From a candidate division CSSED10-310 bacterium (GTDB lineage Bacteria; CSSED10-310; JAFGJC01): a stretch of DNA of 64,000 nucleotides. Under the pieces are notes generated by a model. It had not been told where the DNA came from and did no database searches. It worked only from the letters and a program-made list of their open reading frames with translations. The stretch lies in assembly GCA_016927905.1 (NCBI GenBank), contig JAFGLW010000013.1:95810-159809 (forward strand), in the 5' to 3' direction. The position numbers and the translations under genes were made by a program. Position 1 is the first letter of the stretch; the number at the start of each line of letters is the position of its first letter. Shown piece by piece: positions 1-8,708 of this stretch.

Positions 1-1988
1 TCCCGACCCATTTGAATACCGGCGCGATAGGGCCAGTTGTCGACGACCGGGGAATCCCAGTCGTACGGTTCTTCCCAGTGGGTTTGGACCCGGTGTTTTG
101 TGAATGTCGCATCTTCCACTTCCATCCATGCCGATGAACACCGGTCTTGTATCCACGGGAGAAAGCTGCAGATCGAAAGCAGAATCAGGATGGCGGCGGG
201 TGTGGCGGGATCCGGCGATGGTGCGGAAGATCTTCTCAGACCGGCTGCCACGACCAAGATGATGCTCATTCCCATGAGAATGGTTCCGTGAAGCCAGGTT
301 GAAAAGTCCGGGCGGTCGAACGCGGGCAGGACGCCGAGTAAATCCTGTTGCAACATTCTTGAGAGCGCTTCCCATAGCCTGTCCGAACCGCCCGGCATGT
401 TTATCTGCCATCGGGGGAAGCAGAACATCAGGACCGTAAATCCGATCGAGATCAGACAAAAACTGCGGAAAACGGACAGGAGAATACCCTTTCGTATGGT
501 GTGAATTGCGTAAGCCAGGGGTACCGCCAGCATCGGCACCCACGCGACTGAAAATCGTCCTTTGGAGCAGATCCCGCCGATCAGTTCGGCATAGGCGGCA
601 ATAATCAGGAAATAGGGCAGAACCGCGAAAGTCCATAGGATCACCGGGCAGACATCGGTCCGGTTCCGGAGCACAAACGGTACCAGGCCCAGCAGTGCGA
701 AAACAAGGACCGGGCTGGCAGGCAGTATACCGTACTGGATATCCCACAGCTGCCCGAGGATTCCCCGTGTTATTCGGAGCAGATCCGTACCTGTGAGATC
801 CTTGAACTGATAGCGAATCAGGGGGGATCCGTAGATGACCGTATTCACGATTCCCAGAAGAACGATCAGGATGAGGATCAGAAACAGCAATCTGCTGAGT
901 TTCCGGATGGGAATCCGGTTCATCAGGATGGTTGCGATCACCATGGGCAGGGTCAGAACAAGCAGGCGGGTTTTCAGCCACCCGGCGAGCAGGATACCGG
1001 CGAAAGCACCCGCGACATATCCCGGTTTGCTTAAAAGACGCCTGCACATCCACAGCGTCAGAACGCCCAGCAACGCACCCGGTACGGCGGTGTACAGTTT
1101 GTTTGTATACAATACGACCGGCAAGGAAAACATGATCAGAATCGTGGAAATGAATGCGCTTCGCACCGACGGGATGAAGGCGAGGACCATCTGGAATATG
1201 CCGAAGGCCAGAAGTGAAGACAGGATCATTATGGTGAAGACGGCTCCTTCGCGTCCGGCAATGCGATATCCCGGGATCAGCAATGCGGGAAGAAGCGAAG
1301 TCTGACGGGACATGAGTTGCCCGTTCACATAATTGTCCCACAACTGGGGAACCAGTCGTTCATTCATGAACTTGAGGGAATCTCCGTTCAGATAATTGTT
1401 TTCAAGATTGATATCTTGGTCTTGGATCAGGCTGTGGGTCAGCAGCAGGAAATACGGCTCGTCGCCTTCCAGCGGCATCCGGTCCATCACCTGGAATCCG
1501 GCCGGCAGAACCGGTGTCATCACCAGAAGCGGCACGACCCATGCGCGAACCTTTTTCCGGCCGGGTATCCGGAGGGTTCCGGCTGCGTGGCCAACGAGCG
1601 AAACGGTTTTCACTGCTGTCAGAATGATTCCGATCACCGGCAGAAGCTGCTGCAGCAAGATGATCCGATGCGTCAGGCAGGCACAGCAGAGGAAAACCGG
1701 CAGCAGGAAGTATGAAGCAGCATCATAACCGGTTGCCTGTTTTCCTGAAGCCAGTAAATAGATCAGGTGTGATAATGAAAACGACAGATAGATCAGGGGG
1801 ATATGAACGACCAGAAGCCGCTGGATCGTTTTATCCGTCAGTGGATCCAGGCATCGCGAAATAGCCAGAAGATAGGATAACAGGGCAATCGCGAGGAAAC
1901 AGAAACGGAGAATCGACATAAAGCGATGCCCTGATTTCGAAAGGGACCTCGGGGAATACCGAAACGAAACGGTGTTCATGATGTTCAT
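1..1988 (-). CDS. Polytopic membrane protein, glycosyltransferase-39-like (3' end missing)
   Basis: Reading the minus strand from ATG at 1988 gives an open frame of 662 codons to the window edge with no stop, so the C-terminus is missing. The first ~540 residues are many hydrophobic segments. Around residue 165 a soluble loop carries GDEPYFLLLTHSLIQDQD, resembling the acidic first-loop motif of membrane glycosyltransferases that use lipid-linked sugars (family 39 / ArnT-like). That suggests transfer of a sugar to an envelope target, but it is inference from one motif and topology. The visible C-terminal part after the last helices is a soluble, aromatic-rich tail. The start ATG overlaps the upstream IMPase stop (ATGA), so the gene is translationally coupled to the IMPase-RSH run. 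GT39 membership is tentative. Confidence 0.72.
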   Translation of the reverse strand, partial: MNIMNTVSFRYSPRSLSKSGHRFMSILRFCFLAIALLSYLLAISRCLDPLTDKTIQRLLVVHIPLIYLSFSLSHLIYLLASGKQATGYDAASYFLLPVFLCCACLTHRIILLQQLLPVIGIILTAVKTVSLVGHAAGTLRIPGRKKVRAWVVPLLVMTPVLPAGFQVMDRMPLEGDEPYFLLLTHSLIQDQDINLENNYLNGDSLKFMNERLVPQLWDNYVNGQLMSRQTSLLPALLIPGYRIAGREGAVFTIMILSSLLAFGIFQMVLAFIPSVRSAFISTILIMFSLPVVLYTNKLYTAVPGALLGVLTLWMCRRLLSKPGYVAGAFAGILLAGWLKTRLLVLTLPMVIATILMNRIPIRKLSRLLFLILILIVLLGIVNTVIYGSPLIRYQFKDLTGTDLLRITRGILGQLWDIQYGILPASPVLVFALLGLVPFVLRNRTDVCPVILWTFAVLPYFLIIAAYAELIGGICSKGRFSVAWVPMLAVPLAYAIHTIRKGILLSVFRSFCLISIGFTVLMFCFPRWQINMPGGSDRLWEALSRMLQQDLLGVLPAFDRPDFSTWLHGTILMGMSIILVVAAGLRRSSAPSPDPATPAAILILLSICSFLPWIQDRCSSAWMEVEDATFTKHRVQTHWEEPYDWDSPVVDNWPYRAGIQMGR

Positions 1989-2833
1989 TCAACCAGCCAG
2001 TTCGGCAGATTTTTCCATTTTCGGGAAAGCAGTTCCCGCATGCTGTCGTGAATGAGCCGGTTGGTTGCCAGGATATCGGGATTGAAAACGGTATAACGTC
2101 CGCCGTCAAACCGGCTCACCCGCCCTCCCGCTTCATGAACCATCAGGATGCCGGCGGCTGTATCCCATGGTTTCAACCATCGCTCCCAGAATCCATCCAG
2201 CCTGCCTGCGGCAACATATGCAAGATCCAGTGCGGCCGCTCCGAACCGTCTCACTCCCTGGGTTCGCAGGCGGAAAACACAGAATTCGACGAGGTTGTTC
2301 TGCCTGAGTTCTCTGACCCGGTATGGAAATCCGGTGGCGATCAGCGACCGTTCCAGATCCTCCGTTTCCGATACCCGGCAGCGAGATCCGTTGAGAAATG
2401 TACCCTGATCCGACCGGGCGGAGAACATTTCGTTGCGGATGGGATCGAAAATCAATCCCAGCAGCGGTGTATCCCGTTCATACAGGGCGATTGATATACA
2501 GAAATGAGGGAATCCGTGAGCGAAATTGGTCGTTCCGTCCAAAGGATCAACGATCCAGATTAAATCCTGCGGTTCGGGTATTCCATCCGGCCCGGCTTCT
2601 GCAGCCTCTTCCGACAGAACGGGTATTTCGGGTGTCAGGCGGGCCAGGGAGTCGATGATCAGGTTCTCGGAAGCCAAGTCGGCTTCGGTGACCATGTTGT
2701 ATCGGGCTTTGAACCCGATCCGAATCGGTTGTTTGAAATAGTGAAGCAGCAGATTGCCTGCTTTTCGACAGACCGATTCGCCGTACCCGCACAGCTCGGG
2801 GATATCGGGGCGGCGGGGTGTTGGTGTCTTCAA
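1985..2833 (-). CDS. Inositol-monophosphatase-family phosphatase
   Basis: 282 residues, the usual length for the IMPase/SuhB/CysQ family of Mg-dependent, Li-sensitive phosphatases. The metal-binding motifs are present: paired Glu at 75-76, DPLDGTTN from Asp96, and the late WDTAAG motif near residue 217. The sequence is closest in style to SuhB/inositol-1-phosphatases, but substrate (inositol phosphate, 3'-phosphoadenosine phosphate or fructose bisphosphate) cannot be decided by eye, so no symbol is given. The start is TTG, overlapping the stop of the upstream RSH gene (TTGA); no ATG is available nearby, and coupling explains the weak start. The gene sits between RSH and a membrane glycosyltransferase-like protein in one transcript. 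Confidence 0.9.
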   Translation of the reverse strand: MKTPTPRRPDIPELCGYGESVCRKAGNLLLHYFKQPIRIGFKARYNMVTEADLASENLIIDSLARLTPEIPVLSEEAAEAGPDGIPEPQDLIWIVDPLDGTTNFAHGFPHFCISIALYERDTPLLGLIFDPIRNEMFSARSDQGTFLNGSRCRVSETEDLERSLIATGFPYRVRELRQNNLVEFCVFRLRTQGVRRFGAAALDLAYVAAGRLDGFWERWLKPWDTAAGILMVHEAGGRVSRFDGGRYTVFNPDILATNRLIHDSMRELLSRKWKNLPNWLVE

Positions 2834-4956
2834 TGGCGCAGGGTTTTCTGAACACCCTTGATCTTCTGGATCAACTTCGTTGTCAGATTCGCCTGCTCGG
2901 TGTTCAATGTTTCCAGATCGATCTCGATCGAATATCCTTCCGGCGAAGTGTTGACACAGAATTTTGACAAAGAGTGCCGTCTCTCAGACAGGAGAGTCAG
3001 GATTTTAAGCAGGATGCTCTGCCTGTTTTCTGTTTTGACCTGCAGATGCATAATGTGTTTCTGTTCGGTTTCCAGGTTCCAGCTGAGCTGCAGGAGTTGA
3101 TCTTTGCCGAGTTTGTGTTTTTTGAGAATGTCACAGGCGGACCGGTGCACCGAAACACCGTGCTGTTTTGAGAGTATTCCGACGATATCGTCTCCGGGCA
3201 GTGGATTGCAGCATCTGGATAGCTTGATATGCACATCATCGATAGAGCGGATCTGGTAAACCCGTCCTTTGTTTTCTTTGAGGAACCTGGGGAGAAACAA
3301 AGAGAGTTTGGAATCGTCTTTTTTGAGCGCTTTTTTGTAGTCCTTGATGGAGGCGAACTGGCTGATGATTTCCCTCGTGGAGATGATTCCCCTGCCGATT
3401 TTGGAATAGAAGTCTTCGAGTTCGAGCGAGCCCGACCGCTCCAGGTATTCCCTGAATTCTGGTCTGTTAACGAAATCTTCCAGTTTCACTCCGATCAACT
3501 GCAGATCCGCAGCCAGCATTTTGTGCCCGAAATCACAACTCCATTTCCGTTTCTGCACATCCAGCCAATTGCGGATTGCGGTCCGGGCGCGGGGTGTTTT
3601 CACACGGCTCAACCACTCGGATTTGGGGTGGCTTTTAGTCGATGTGATGATTCTGACCATGGACCCGTCGCGAAGTTCGTCATAGATATCCGCGGGTTGC
3701 CCGTCGATGAACGCCGATTCGCATTGCTGCCCGATGTCGGTGTGAATCCGATAGGCGAAATCCAGCACGATGGCATTGGGCGGGAAACTCCAGTAATCGC
3801 CCCGGGGAGTGCATACCGATATCCGGTCGTCTTCTGCGGCATCCCGGATGCTCCGGATAAAGCGGCGGGAGTCCGTTTCGTCTGTAACCAGGTCTTTCAG
3901 TGTATCAATCCAGGTTTGAAAGCCGGCTGTCTGCCTGTCGTCGACCTTGGCGAGAATCCCGAACCGAGCGATCCGGTTCATCATCTTCGTTCTGATACGG
4001 ATGCTGTAAATATTCTCATTGAAGAGTATTTTGGTGTGCAGGGCCTGGTAGCCGTTGGACCGGGGTACGGCGATAAAATCACGAATCATGCTGCTGGACA
4101 ACGGCGTGAATTTCTCGTGGATCACGCCGAGTGTGAGGTAGCAATCGCTGGGGTTCTCGGTGCTGATATTCATTTCCAGGGTTTTGGGCTGCAGCTTGCG
4201 TGTCGATCGGATATAGAGGCGGTACGGAGTCAGATAGACATTGACGATGTCGTTGGGAATCTTCGCTGCATCGAGATGCTGTTTCATATTCCGGGTCAAC
4301 TGCTCCACATCCGATTTCAGAAACCGCTTGCTGATGGCCAGCCTCTGGCTGTATTTCATGTATTGCCGCGGTTTCAGGTATTTGAAACAGAGATCTTCCA
4401 TTTCGGTCCGGATGACCGACAATCCCAGACGGTTGGCAAATGGCGTATAAATGGCCAGTGTTTCACTGGCAATGGCTTTCTGTCTGTCGCGGCTGAGGTG
4501 TTCCAGGCTGCTGAGATTATCCCAGCGGTCGGCCAGTTTGATCAGGATCACTCGGAGGTCCTGTGTGGTGCCCAGGATGATTTTCCGCATCGATTCGATT
4601 TCGGCTTCTTTCTGATCGTGCAGCCGGGACAGGGCTTCTGTTTTGATCTTTGTCACGGATTCAACCAAAGATGCTACGGTGGGACCGAGAGCTTCCCGTA
4701 TCATATCCGAATTCAGGTAGGTATCCTCGACGGTATCGTGCAGCAGAGCGGCGCAGATGACTTCCCAGTCAAGCTCCAGCTCGGCCAGAAAACACGCTGC
4801 AGACAGGGGGTGAACGATATACGGCTTCTTGGATCTGCGTTTCTGGCCTTCGTGAGCGGTCTGAGCCATTTCATAGGCTTTTTGAATATTGGCAGCGCCT
4901 TCCGGTTCGCCGCTGTATTGAAGGTATTTTTCTATCAGTTGCTGGATTGTCGCCAT
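2830..4956 (-). CDS. RelA/SpoT-family (p)ppGpp hydrolase with degraded synthetase domain
   Basis: 708 residues with the full RSH layout: HD hydrolase (about 25-190), synthetase-like region (230-340), TGS (380-455), helical linker, conserved-Cys/RIS region (570-620) and C-terminal ACT. Hydrolase residues are intact: H49, H73-D74, E77-D78, D143 and N147. The synthetase is not: the block that normally holds the catalytic Asp (FDL.A.R) is deleted between the 244-254 segment and DCYLTLG, and the usual ExQxRT becomes SIRIRT (318-323), losing the catalytic Glu. I infer a SpoT-like protein that degrades (p)ppGpp but cannot make it; another synthetase should exist elsewhere in the genome. Its own promoter lies upstream and the IMPase gene is coupled downstream. 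Family assignment is certain; loss of synthesis is inference from residues. Confidence 0.95.
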   Translation of the reverse strand: MATIQQLIEKYLQYSGEPEGAANIQKAYEMAQTAHEGQKRRSKKPYIVHPLSAACFLAELELDWEVICAALLHDTVEDTYLNSDMIREALGPTVASLVESVTKIKTEALSRLHDQKEAEIESMRKIILGTTQDLRVILIKLADRWDNLSSLEHLSRDRQKAIASETLAIYTPFANRLGLSVIRTEMEDLCFKYLKPRQYMKYSQRLAISKRFLKSDVEQLTRNMKQHLDAAKIPNDIVNVYLTPYRLYIRSTRKLQPKTLEMNISTENPSDCYLTLGVIHEKFTPLSSSMIRDFIAVPRSNGYQALHTKILFNENIYSIRIRTKMMNRIARFGILAKVDDRQTAGFQTWIDTLKDLVTDETDSRRFIRSIRDAAEDDRISVCTPRGDYWSFPPNAIVLDFAYRIHTDIGQQCESAFIDGQPADIYDELRDGSMVRIITSTKSHPKSEWLSRVKTPRARTAIRNWLDVQKRKWSCDFGHKMLAADLQLIGVKLEDFVNRPEFREYLERSGSLELEDFYSKIGRGIISTREIISQFASIKDYKKALKKDDSKLSLFLPRFLKENKGRVYQIRSIDDVHIKLSRCCNPLPGDDIVGILSKQHGVSVHRSACDILKKHKLGKDQLLQLSWNLETEQKHIMHLQVKTENRQSILLKILTLLSERRHSLSKFCVNTSPEGYSIEIDLETLNTEQANLTTKLIQKIKGVQKTLRH

Positions 4957-4980
4957 CTCACTATGCTTCCACCGGTCATT

Positions 4981-5009
4981 AGCATAGATATAAAGGTGAT
5001 TTTACGCAA
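4981..5009 (-). promoter_or_regulatory. Probable sigma70 promoter of the RSH operon
   Basis: On the minus strand TTGCGT (5009-5004), a 17-base spacer and TATGCT (4986-4981) lie about 25 bases upstream of the RSH start at 4956. Spacing is ideal and the -10 matches consensus at four of six positions. This is the only good promoter in the 93-base gap after the glycosyltransferase gene. Confidence 0.5.
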
Positions 5010-5049
5010 ACGGGTAGTGGAATTGACGGTGTTTTTTTCGATGCGCCTT

Positions 5050-6183
5050 TCAATCCCGCCCTGAAAAGACCCGGTCGTAGAATTCCTGGATCTTTTCGAC
5101 ATGCTGCTGAATGGAGTAATTCCGGACGATTCGCTGATGTGCCTGAGCAGCCAGGGATATTCGCCTCTGTGGATTCGCCAGGAGATCTTCGATGGCGGTC
5201 GCCAGCGCCTCGGGATTTCCAGGCGGTACCAGTACGCCCGTATCCGGAGAGGAGATGATTTCCGGGATTCCGCCGACAACTGTGGCGACGATCGGTGTCC
5301 CCGCGGCCATCGCCTCGATTAGAACCCTCCCGAACGCTTCCTCGCGGGAAGGCGTCACCAGCAGGTCGAGATCTTTCATTATATTGGGGATGTCTTTCCT
5401 GAAACCGGTGAAAATAACATGTTCCAGCACATTCAATTCTCCCGCCAGAGATTTCATTTTTTCCAGATGTCCCTTGGGACTGTCCGGACCGACAATCACC
5501 GCTTTCACCGGAACTTTTCTCTGAACGAGATTCGCCATCGCCATCAGAATGTCGGTGACACCCTTGTGTTCACTGACCAGACCGATCATTCCGATCAGAT
5601 ATTCGCCGTCGCTGATATCCAGTTCATTCCGGAAGAGATTTTTCTGCAGATCGATGAATTTGTCCAGATTAACGCCGTTGGGAATGACGGTTATTCTCTG
5701 CTGGAGATCCGGGAAAGCCCGGAAAATTTCTCTTCTCGATTCGGAAACGGTAATGATGTAATCCGCCTTATGCAGTCGGTACATCTTGATTTTGCGCGGC
5801 GGAAGCCGAGTTGAACTTCTGGAGCATCGGAAATGGCAGATCGCCGGCTGACCCAGTCGTCTGGAGGCGTAGTAGATGTAGGGAAATGTCCAGAATTCAT
5901 TCGAATGCCAGAGATCAATTTTTTCTTCGCGTCCCAGCTCGGTCAGATTGTAAACCGCCTGGGGGATCAGCGGCCAGTGCTTGACTTTCCGCCAGTTTCC
6001 AAAACGGATGATCCGGACCTCGATATCGTGTTCCTTCAGCAGATCGGTCAGGTCTCCTTCCATGGGGCATACCACCAGCGGGCGATATTTGTTTCGGTCC
6101 AGGTGCAGAAGAAGCTCGCTCAGGCTGATCCTGGCTCCCAGCAGATGAACGGAAGGCGTAATATAACAGATTGTCCGGATCAT
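5050..6183 (-). CDS. Family 4 glycosyltransferase (GT-B fold)
   Basis: 377 residues, typical for the GT4 family. The N-terminal half has the acceptor-side pattern near residue 15 (LLGARISLSELL). The C-terminal half has the nucleotide-sugar-binding region with IGMIGLVSEHKG around 195-206 and the signature EEAFGRVLIEAMAAGTPIV around 285-303, including the E-x7-E pair of retaining GT-B enzymes. It probably adds a sugar to lipopolysaccharide, another envelope glycan or a secreted polymer in the cytoplasm. The exact donor and acceptor cannot be read from sequence. There is no signal peptide or membrane helix. It lies upstream of the RSH operon, separated by a promoter-bearing gap, and downstream of the pyrophosphatase gene. 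Confidence 0.92.
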   Translation of the reverse strand: MIRTICYITPSVHLLGARISLSELLLHLDRNKYRPLVVCPMEGDLTDLLKEHDIEVRIIRFGNWRKVKHWPLIPQAVYNLTELGREEKIDLWHSNEFWTFPYIYYASRRLGQPAICHFRCSRSSTRLPPRKIKMYRLHKADYIITVSESRREIFRAFPDLQQRITVIPNGVNLDKFIDLQKNLFRNELDISDGEYLIGMIGLVSEHKGVTDILMAMANLVQRKVPVKAVIVGPDSPKGHLEKMKSLAGELNVLEHVIFTGFRKDIPNIMKDLDLLVTPSREEAFGRVLIEAMAAGTPIVATVVGGIPEIISSPDTGVLVPPGNPEALATAIEDLLANPQRRISLAAQAHQRIVRNYSIQQHVEKIQEFYDRVFSGRD

Positions 6184-6268
6184 AGGCCGATCCTGCTGAG
6201 GGGTTGAATTCGGACCGTACGGTACATGTTCCGGCAGTGATTCCGAAAGAATTGTTTCCCTGATTCCA

Positions 6269-8596
6269 CTACAGAAGCGGCGCGAGCACGAGAGCGACGA
6301 CGGACATCAGCTTGATCAGGATATTCATGGACGGTCCGGATGTATCTTTGAAGGGATCACCGACCGTATCTCCTACAACGGCGGCATGATGCGCTTCCGA
6401 TCCCTTGCCACCTAAATTTCCCTGTTCGATCCATTTCTTGGCATTGTCCCATGCTCCGCCACTGTTGGCCATCATCAAGGCCAGCAGGACACCTGTAACG
6501 GTCGCTCCGGCAAGCGTCCCGCCCAGGGCTTCCGGACCCAGTATCAAACCGACCAGAACGGGAGCTGCGACCGCCGTGATTCCCGGGACGATCATTTCGC
6601 GGATTGCCGCCTGGGTGGATATGTCCACGCACCGGGCCGAATCCGGTTTGGCCGTCCCTTCCATCAGTCCCGGGATTTCCTTGAATTGACGGCGGATTTC
6701 ACGAATCATCTCAAAGGCGGCTTTCCCGACGGATGTCATGGTTTTGGAGGCCAGGAAGAACGGCAGAATCCCGCCGATCAGCAGTCCGATAACCACACCG
6801 GGATGCATGATATCAATGGAGAAATCAGGGATTTTTAATGTGACGGCCTGGGTATAGGCACTGAAAAGAGCCAGGGCGGTCAGGGCGGCGGAACCGATGG
6901 CAAATCCCTTGCCGATTGCGGCTGTGGTATTTCCCAGGGAATCGAGACGGTCCGTAATGCCTCGAACATCGCTGCCCAGCCCCGCCATTTCGGCAATACC
7001 CCCGGCATTGTCGGCCACAGGACCGTAAGCATCCACGCTCATGGTTATTCCGGTAGTGGCCAGCATGCCCACTGCGGCAATGCCGATCCCGTAAAGACCG
7101 CCAAGTCTGTATGACAGGAAAATGGCCAGGCAGATCGTCAAGACGGGGATAGCCACCGATTCCATTCCAACGGCCAACCCGGTGATGATATTGGTGGCTG
7201 AACCGGTTTCAGAGCTTTTGGCGATGGTCTGAATCGGTTTCCCGGAAGTGTAGTATTCCGTCACCAGTCCGATCAGGATTCCGCAGATACACCCGAACAG
7301 CATGGCCAGCCAGATACGTAGCCCCTCAACGAAATCAAACACGATCAGAGCTGCTATAAGTGAACCCAGCGCCATGATCGCGGCGGCGACATAAGTAGTT
7401 AATCTCAGCACGGCTGCAGGATTCTTCCCGGAAAACAGCTTGATCGATCCGAATCCGAGCATTGATCCCACCAGCCCGATCATGGCCACGAGCAGCGGAT
7501 AAACCATGTGCTGAAAAACTCCCGTTGCAAAACTGGAGCCGATCGCTATGGTGGCGACAATGGATCCAACATAGGATTCAAAAATATCCGCCCCCATTCC
7601 GGCCACATCGCCCACATTATCCCCGACATTATCCGCGATCACTCCGGGATTCCTGGGGTCGTCTTCAGGTATTCCCGCTTCCAGTTTTCCCACCAGATCG
7701 GCACCCACATCGGCCGATTTCGTATAGATGCCTCCCCCGACACGGGCAAACAGAGCAATCGAGCTGGCGCCCATTGCGAATCCGCTGATATGTTGCGCCA
7801 TCTGAGGCGATCCGAAAAAGAAAAACACGATCCCCACACCCAGAAGACCCAGTGAAGCAACGGCCAAACCCATGACTTCACCCCCGGTGAAAGCAACAAA
7901 CAGCGCCTTCTCCAATCCCTTCGATCGGGCAGCTTCGGCTGTCTTCACATTCGCCCGGGTGGCCGCTTCCATACCCATGAATCCGGCGGCCATCGAACAA
8001 AGCGCTCCGCCCAGAAATGCCAGGCCGGTTCGCCAGTCGATGAACAGGATCAGCAGAACGAAGACCACCAGGATGAATCGGATCAGGTAATGATACTGGC
8101 GTCTCAGAAAAACCATCGCTCCGTTGTGGATCGCCCCTGCCAGTTCCTTCATCAAGTCAGTGCCGCTGGGAAGCCTGCGGATGAACAAATAAAGAATCCA
8201 CGCCAGAATCAGCCCGACCAGACCCAGCAGTGGCGCATAGTCGACGATCGAATAACCGGATATCACGTACAGCATCGGATCGCTGAAATTCTGTTCCCGG
8301 TCCCGGATGGACAAGGTCACGGTGTATCCACCCGATTTTTCATAACCGTGAACGGGACCAGGCGACTGCGATTCATGCCCGTCGCCGAATTCCCAGATAT
8401 AATCAAGCGGTTCTTTCAGATTTTCTCGGAGTGTTTCGGGATCGATTTCGACACTGAACTGAAAACTGCCGTCCGGAAGCTTCATCTTCTCGATGGACGA
8501 TTTGAACTCCATGGGACTCCCGTCTTGACCACCTGAACAGCCCCCCAGAAACAGCATCACTCCGATTGAAACCAGAAAAATGGAATTGTTTTTCAC
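6269..8596 (-). CDS. hppA: Membrane ion-translocating pyrophosphatase with N-terminal lipoprotein-PKD module
   Basis: 775 residues from the GTG at 8596. This start is chosen because AAGGAG lies 9 bases upstream and a promoter lies between it and the upstream in-frame ATG at 8647. Residues 1-20 are a lipoprotein signal ending FLGG-C20. Residues about 28-113 are a PKD-like domain with the WEFGDG motif and [13 protein letters not shown]. The rest is a complete 16-helix M-PPase with the pyrophosphate-binding segment DVGADLVGK and [21 protein letters not shown]. Ala in [10 protein letters not shown] is the residue of potassium-dependent members. Glu in the GEVMG segment fits Na+-pumping relatives, but the ion is not proven. 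The M-PPase N-terminus faces the periplasm, so a lipidated PKD module there is topologically sensible. This N-terminal fusion is unusual for the family. Confidence 0.95.
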   Translation of the reverse strand: MKNNSIFLVSIGVMLFLGGCSGGQDGSPMEFKSSIEKMKLPDGSFQFSVEIDPETLRENLKEPLDYIWEFGDGHESQSPGPVHGYEKSGGYTVTLSIRDREQNFSDPMLYVISGYSIVDYAPLLGLVGLILAWILYLFIRRLPSGTDLMKELAGAIHNGAMVFLRRQYHYLIRFILVVFVLLILFIDWRTGLAFLGGALCSMAAGFMGMEAATRANVKTAEAARSKGLEKALFVAFTGGEVMGLAVASLGLLGVGIVFFFFGSPQMAQHISGFAMGASSIALFARVGGGIYTKSADVGADLVGKLEAGIPEDDPRNPGVIADNVGDNVGDVAGMGADIFESYVGSIVATIAIGSSFATGVFQHMVYPLLVAMIGLVGSMLGFGSIKLFSGKNPAAVLRLTTYVAAAIMALGSLIAALIVFDFVEGLRIWLAMLFGCICGILIGLVTEYYTSGKPIQTIAKSSETGSATNIITGLAVGMESVAIPVLTICLAIFLSYRLGGLYGIGIAAVGMLATTGITMSVDAYGPVADNAGGIAEMAGLGSDVRGITDRLDSLGNTTAAIGKGFAIGSAALTALALFSAYTQAVTLKIPDFSIDIMHPGVVIGLLIGGILPFFLASKTMTSVGKAAFEMIREIRRQFKEIPGLMEGTAKPDSARCVDISTQAAIREMIVPGITAVAAPVLVGLILGPEALGGTLAGATVTGVLLALMMANSGGAWDNAKKWIEQGNLGGKGSEAHHAAVVGDTVGDPFKDTSGPSMNILIKLMSVVALVLAPLL

Positions 8597-8621
8597 AATG
8601 ATGATCTCCTTGAACATCGTT

Positions 8622-8651
8622 ACAATACAGAGAAAAAAGCTTTTCATGCAA
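8622..8651 (-). promoter_or_regulatory. Probable promoter of the pyrophosphatase gene
   Basis: Minus strand TTGCAT (8651-8646), an 18-base spacer and TATTGT (8627-8622). Transcription would begin near 8615, just upstream of AAGGAG (8611-8606) and the GTG at 8596. The upstream ATG at 8647 would lie outside the transcript, which supports the shorter start. Confidence 0.5.
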
Positions 8652-8708
8652 TGTTCACTCGGTTCCCTGGTACAAGTCGAGGCACACTAGCATTCAAAGG
8701 GTTCCCGG

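Noticed and set aside
3229..5064. 611-codon plus-strand frame
   Set aside because: It lies wholly antisense to the RSH gene, has no family features and has the composition expected from mirroring a real gene.
8597..8647. Longer N-terminus of the pyrophosphatase from the ATG at 8647
   Set aside because: A promoter and the ribosome site lie between that ATG and the GTG at 8596, and the lipoprotein signal begins properly at the GTG.
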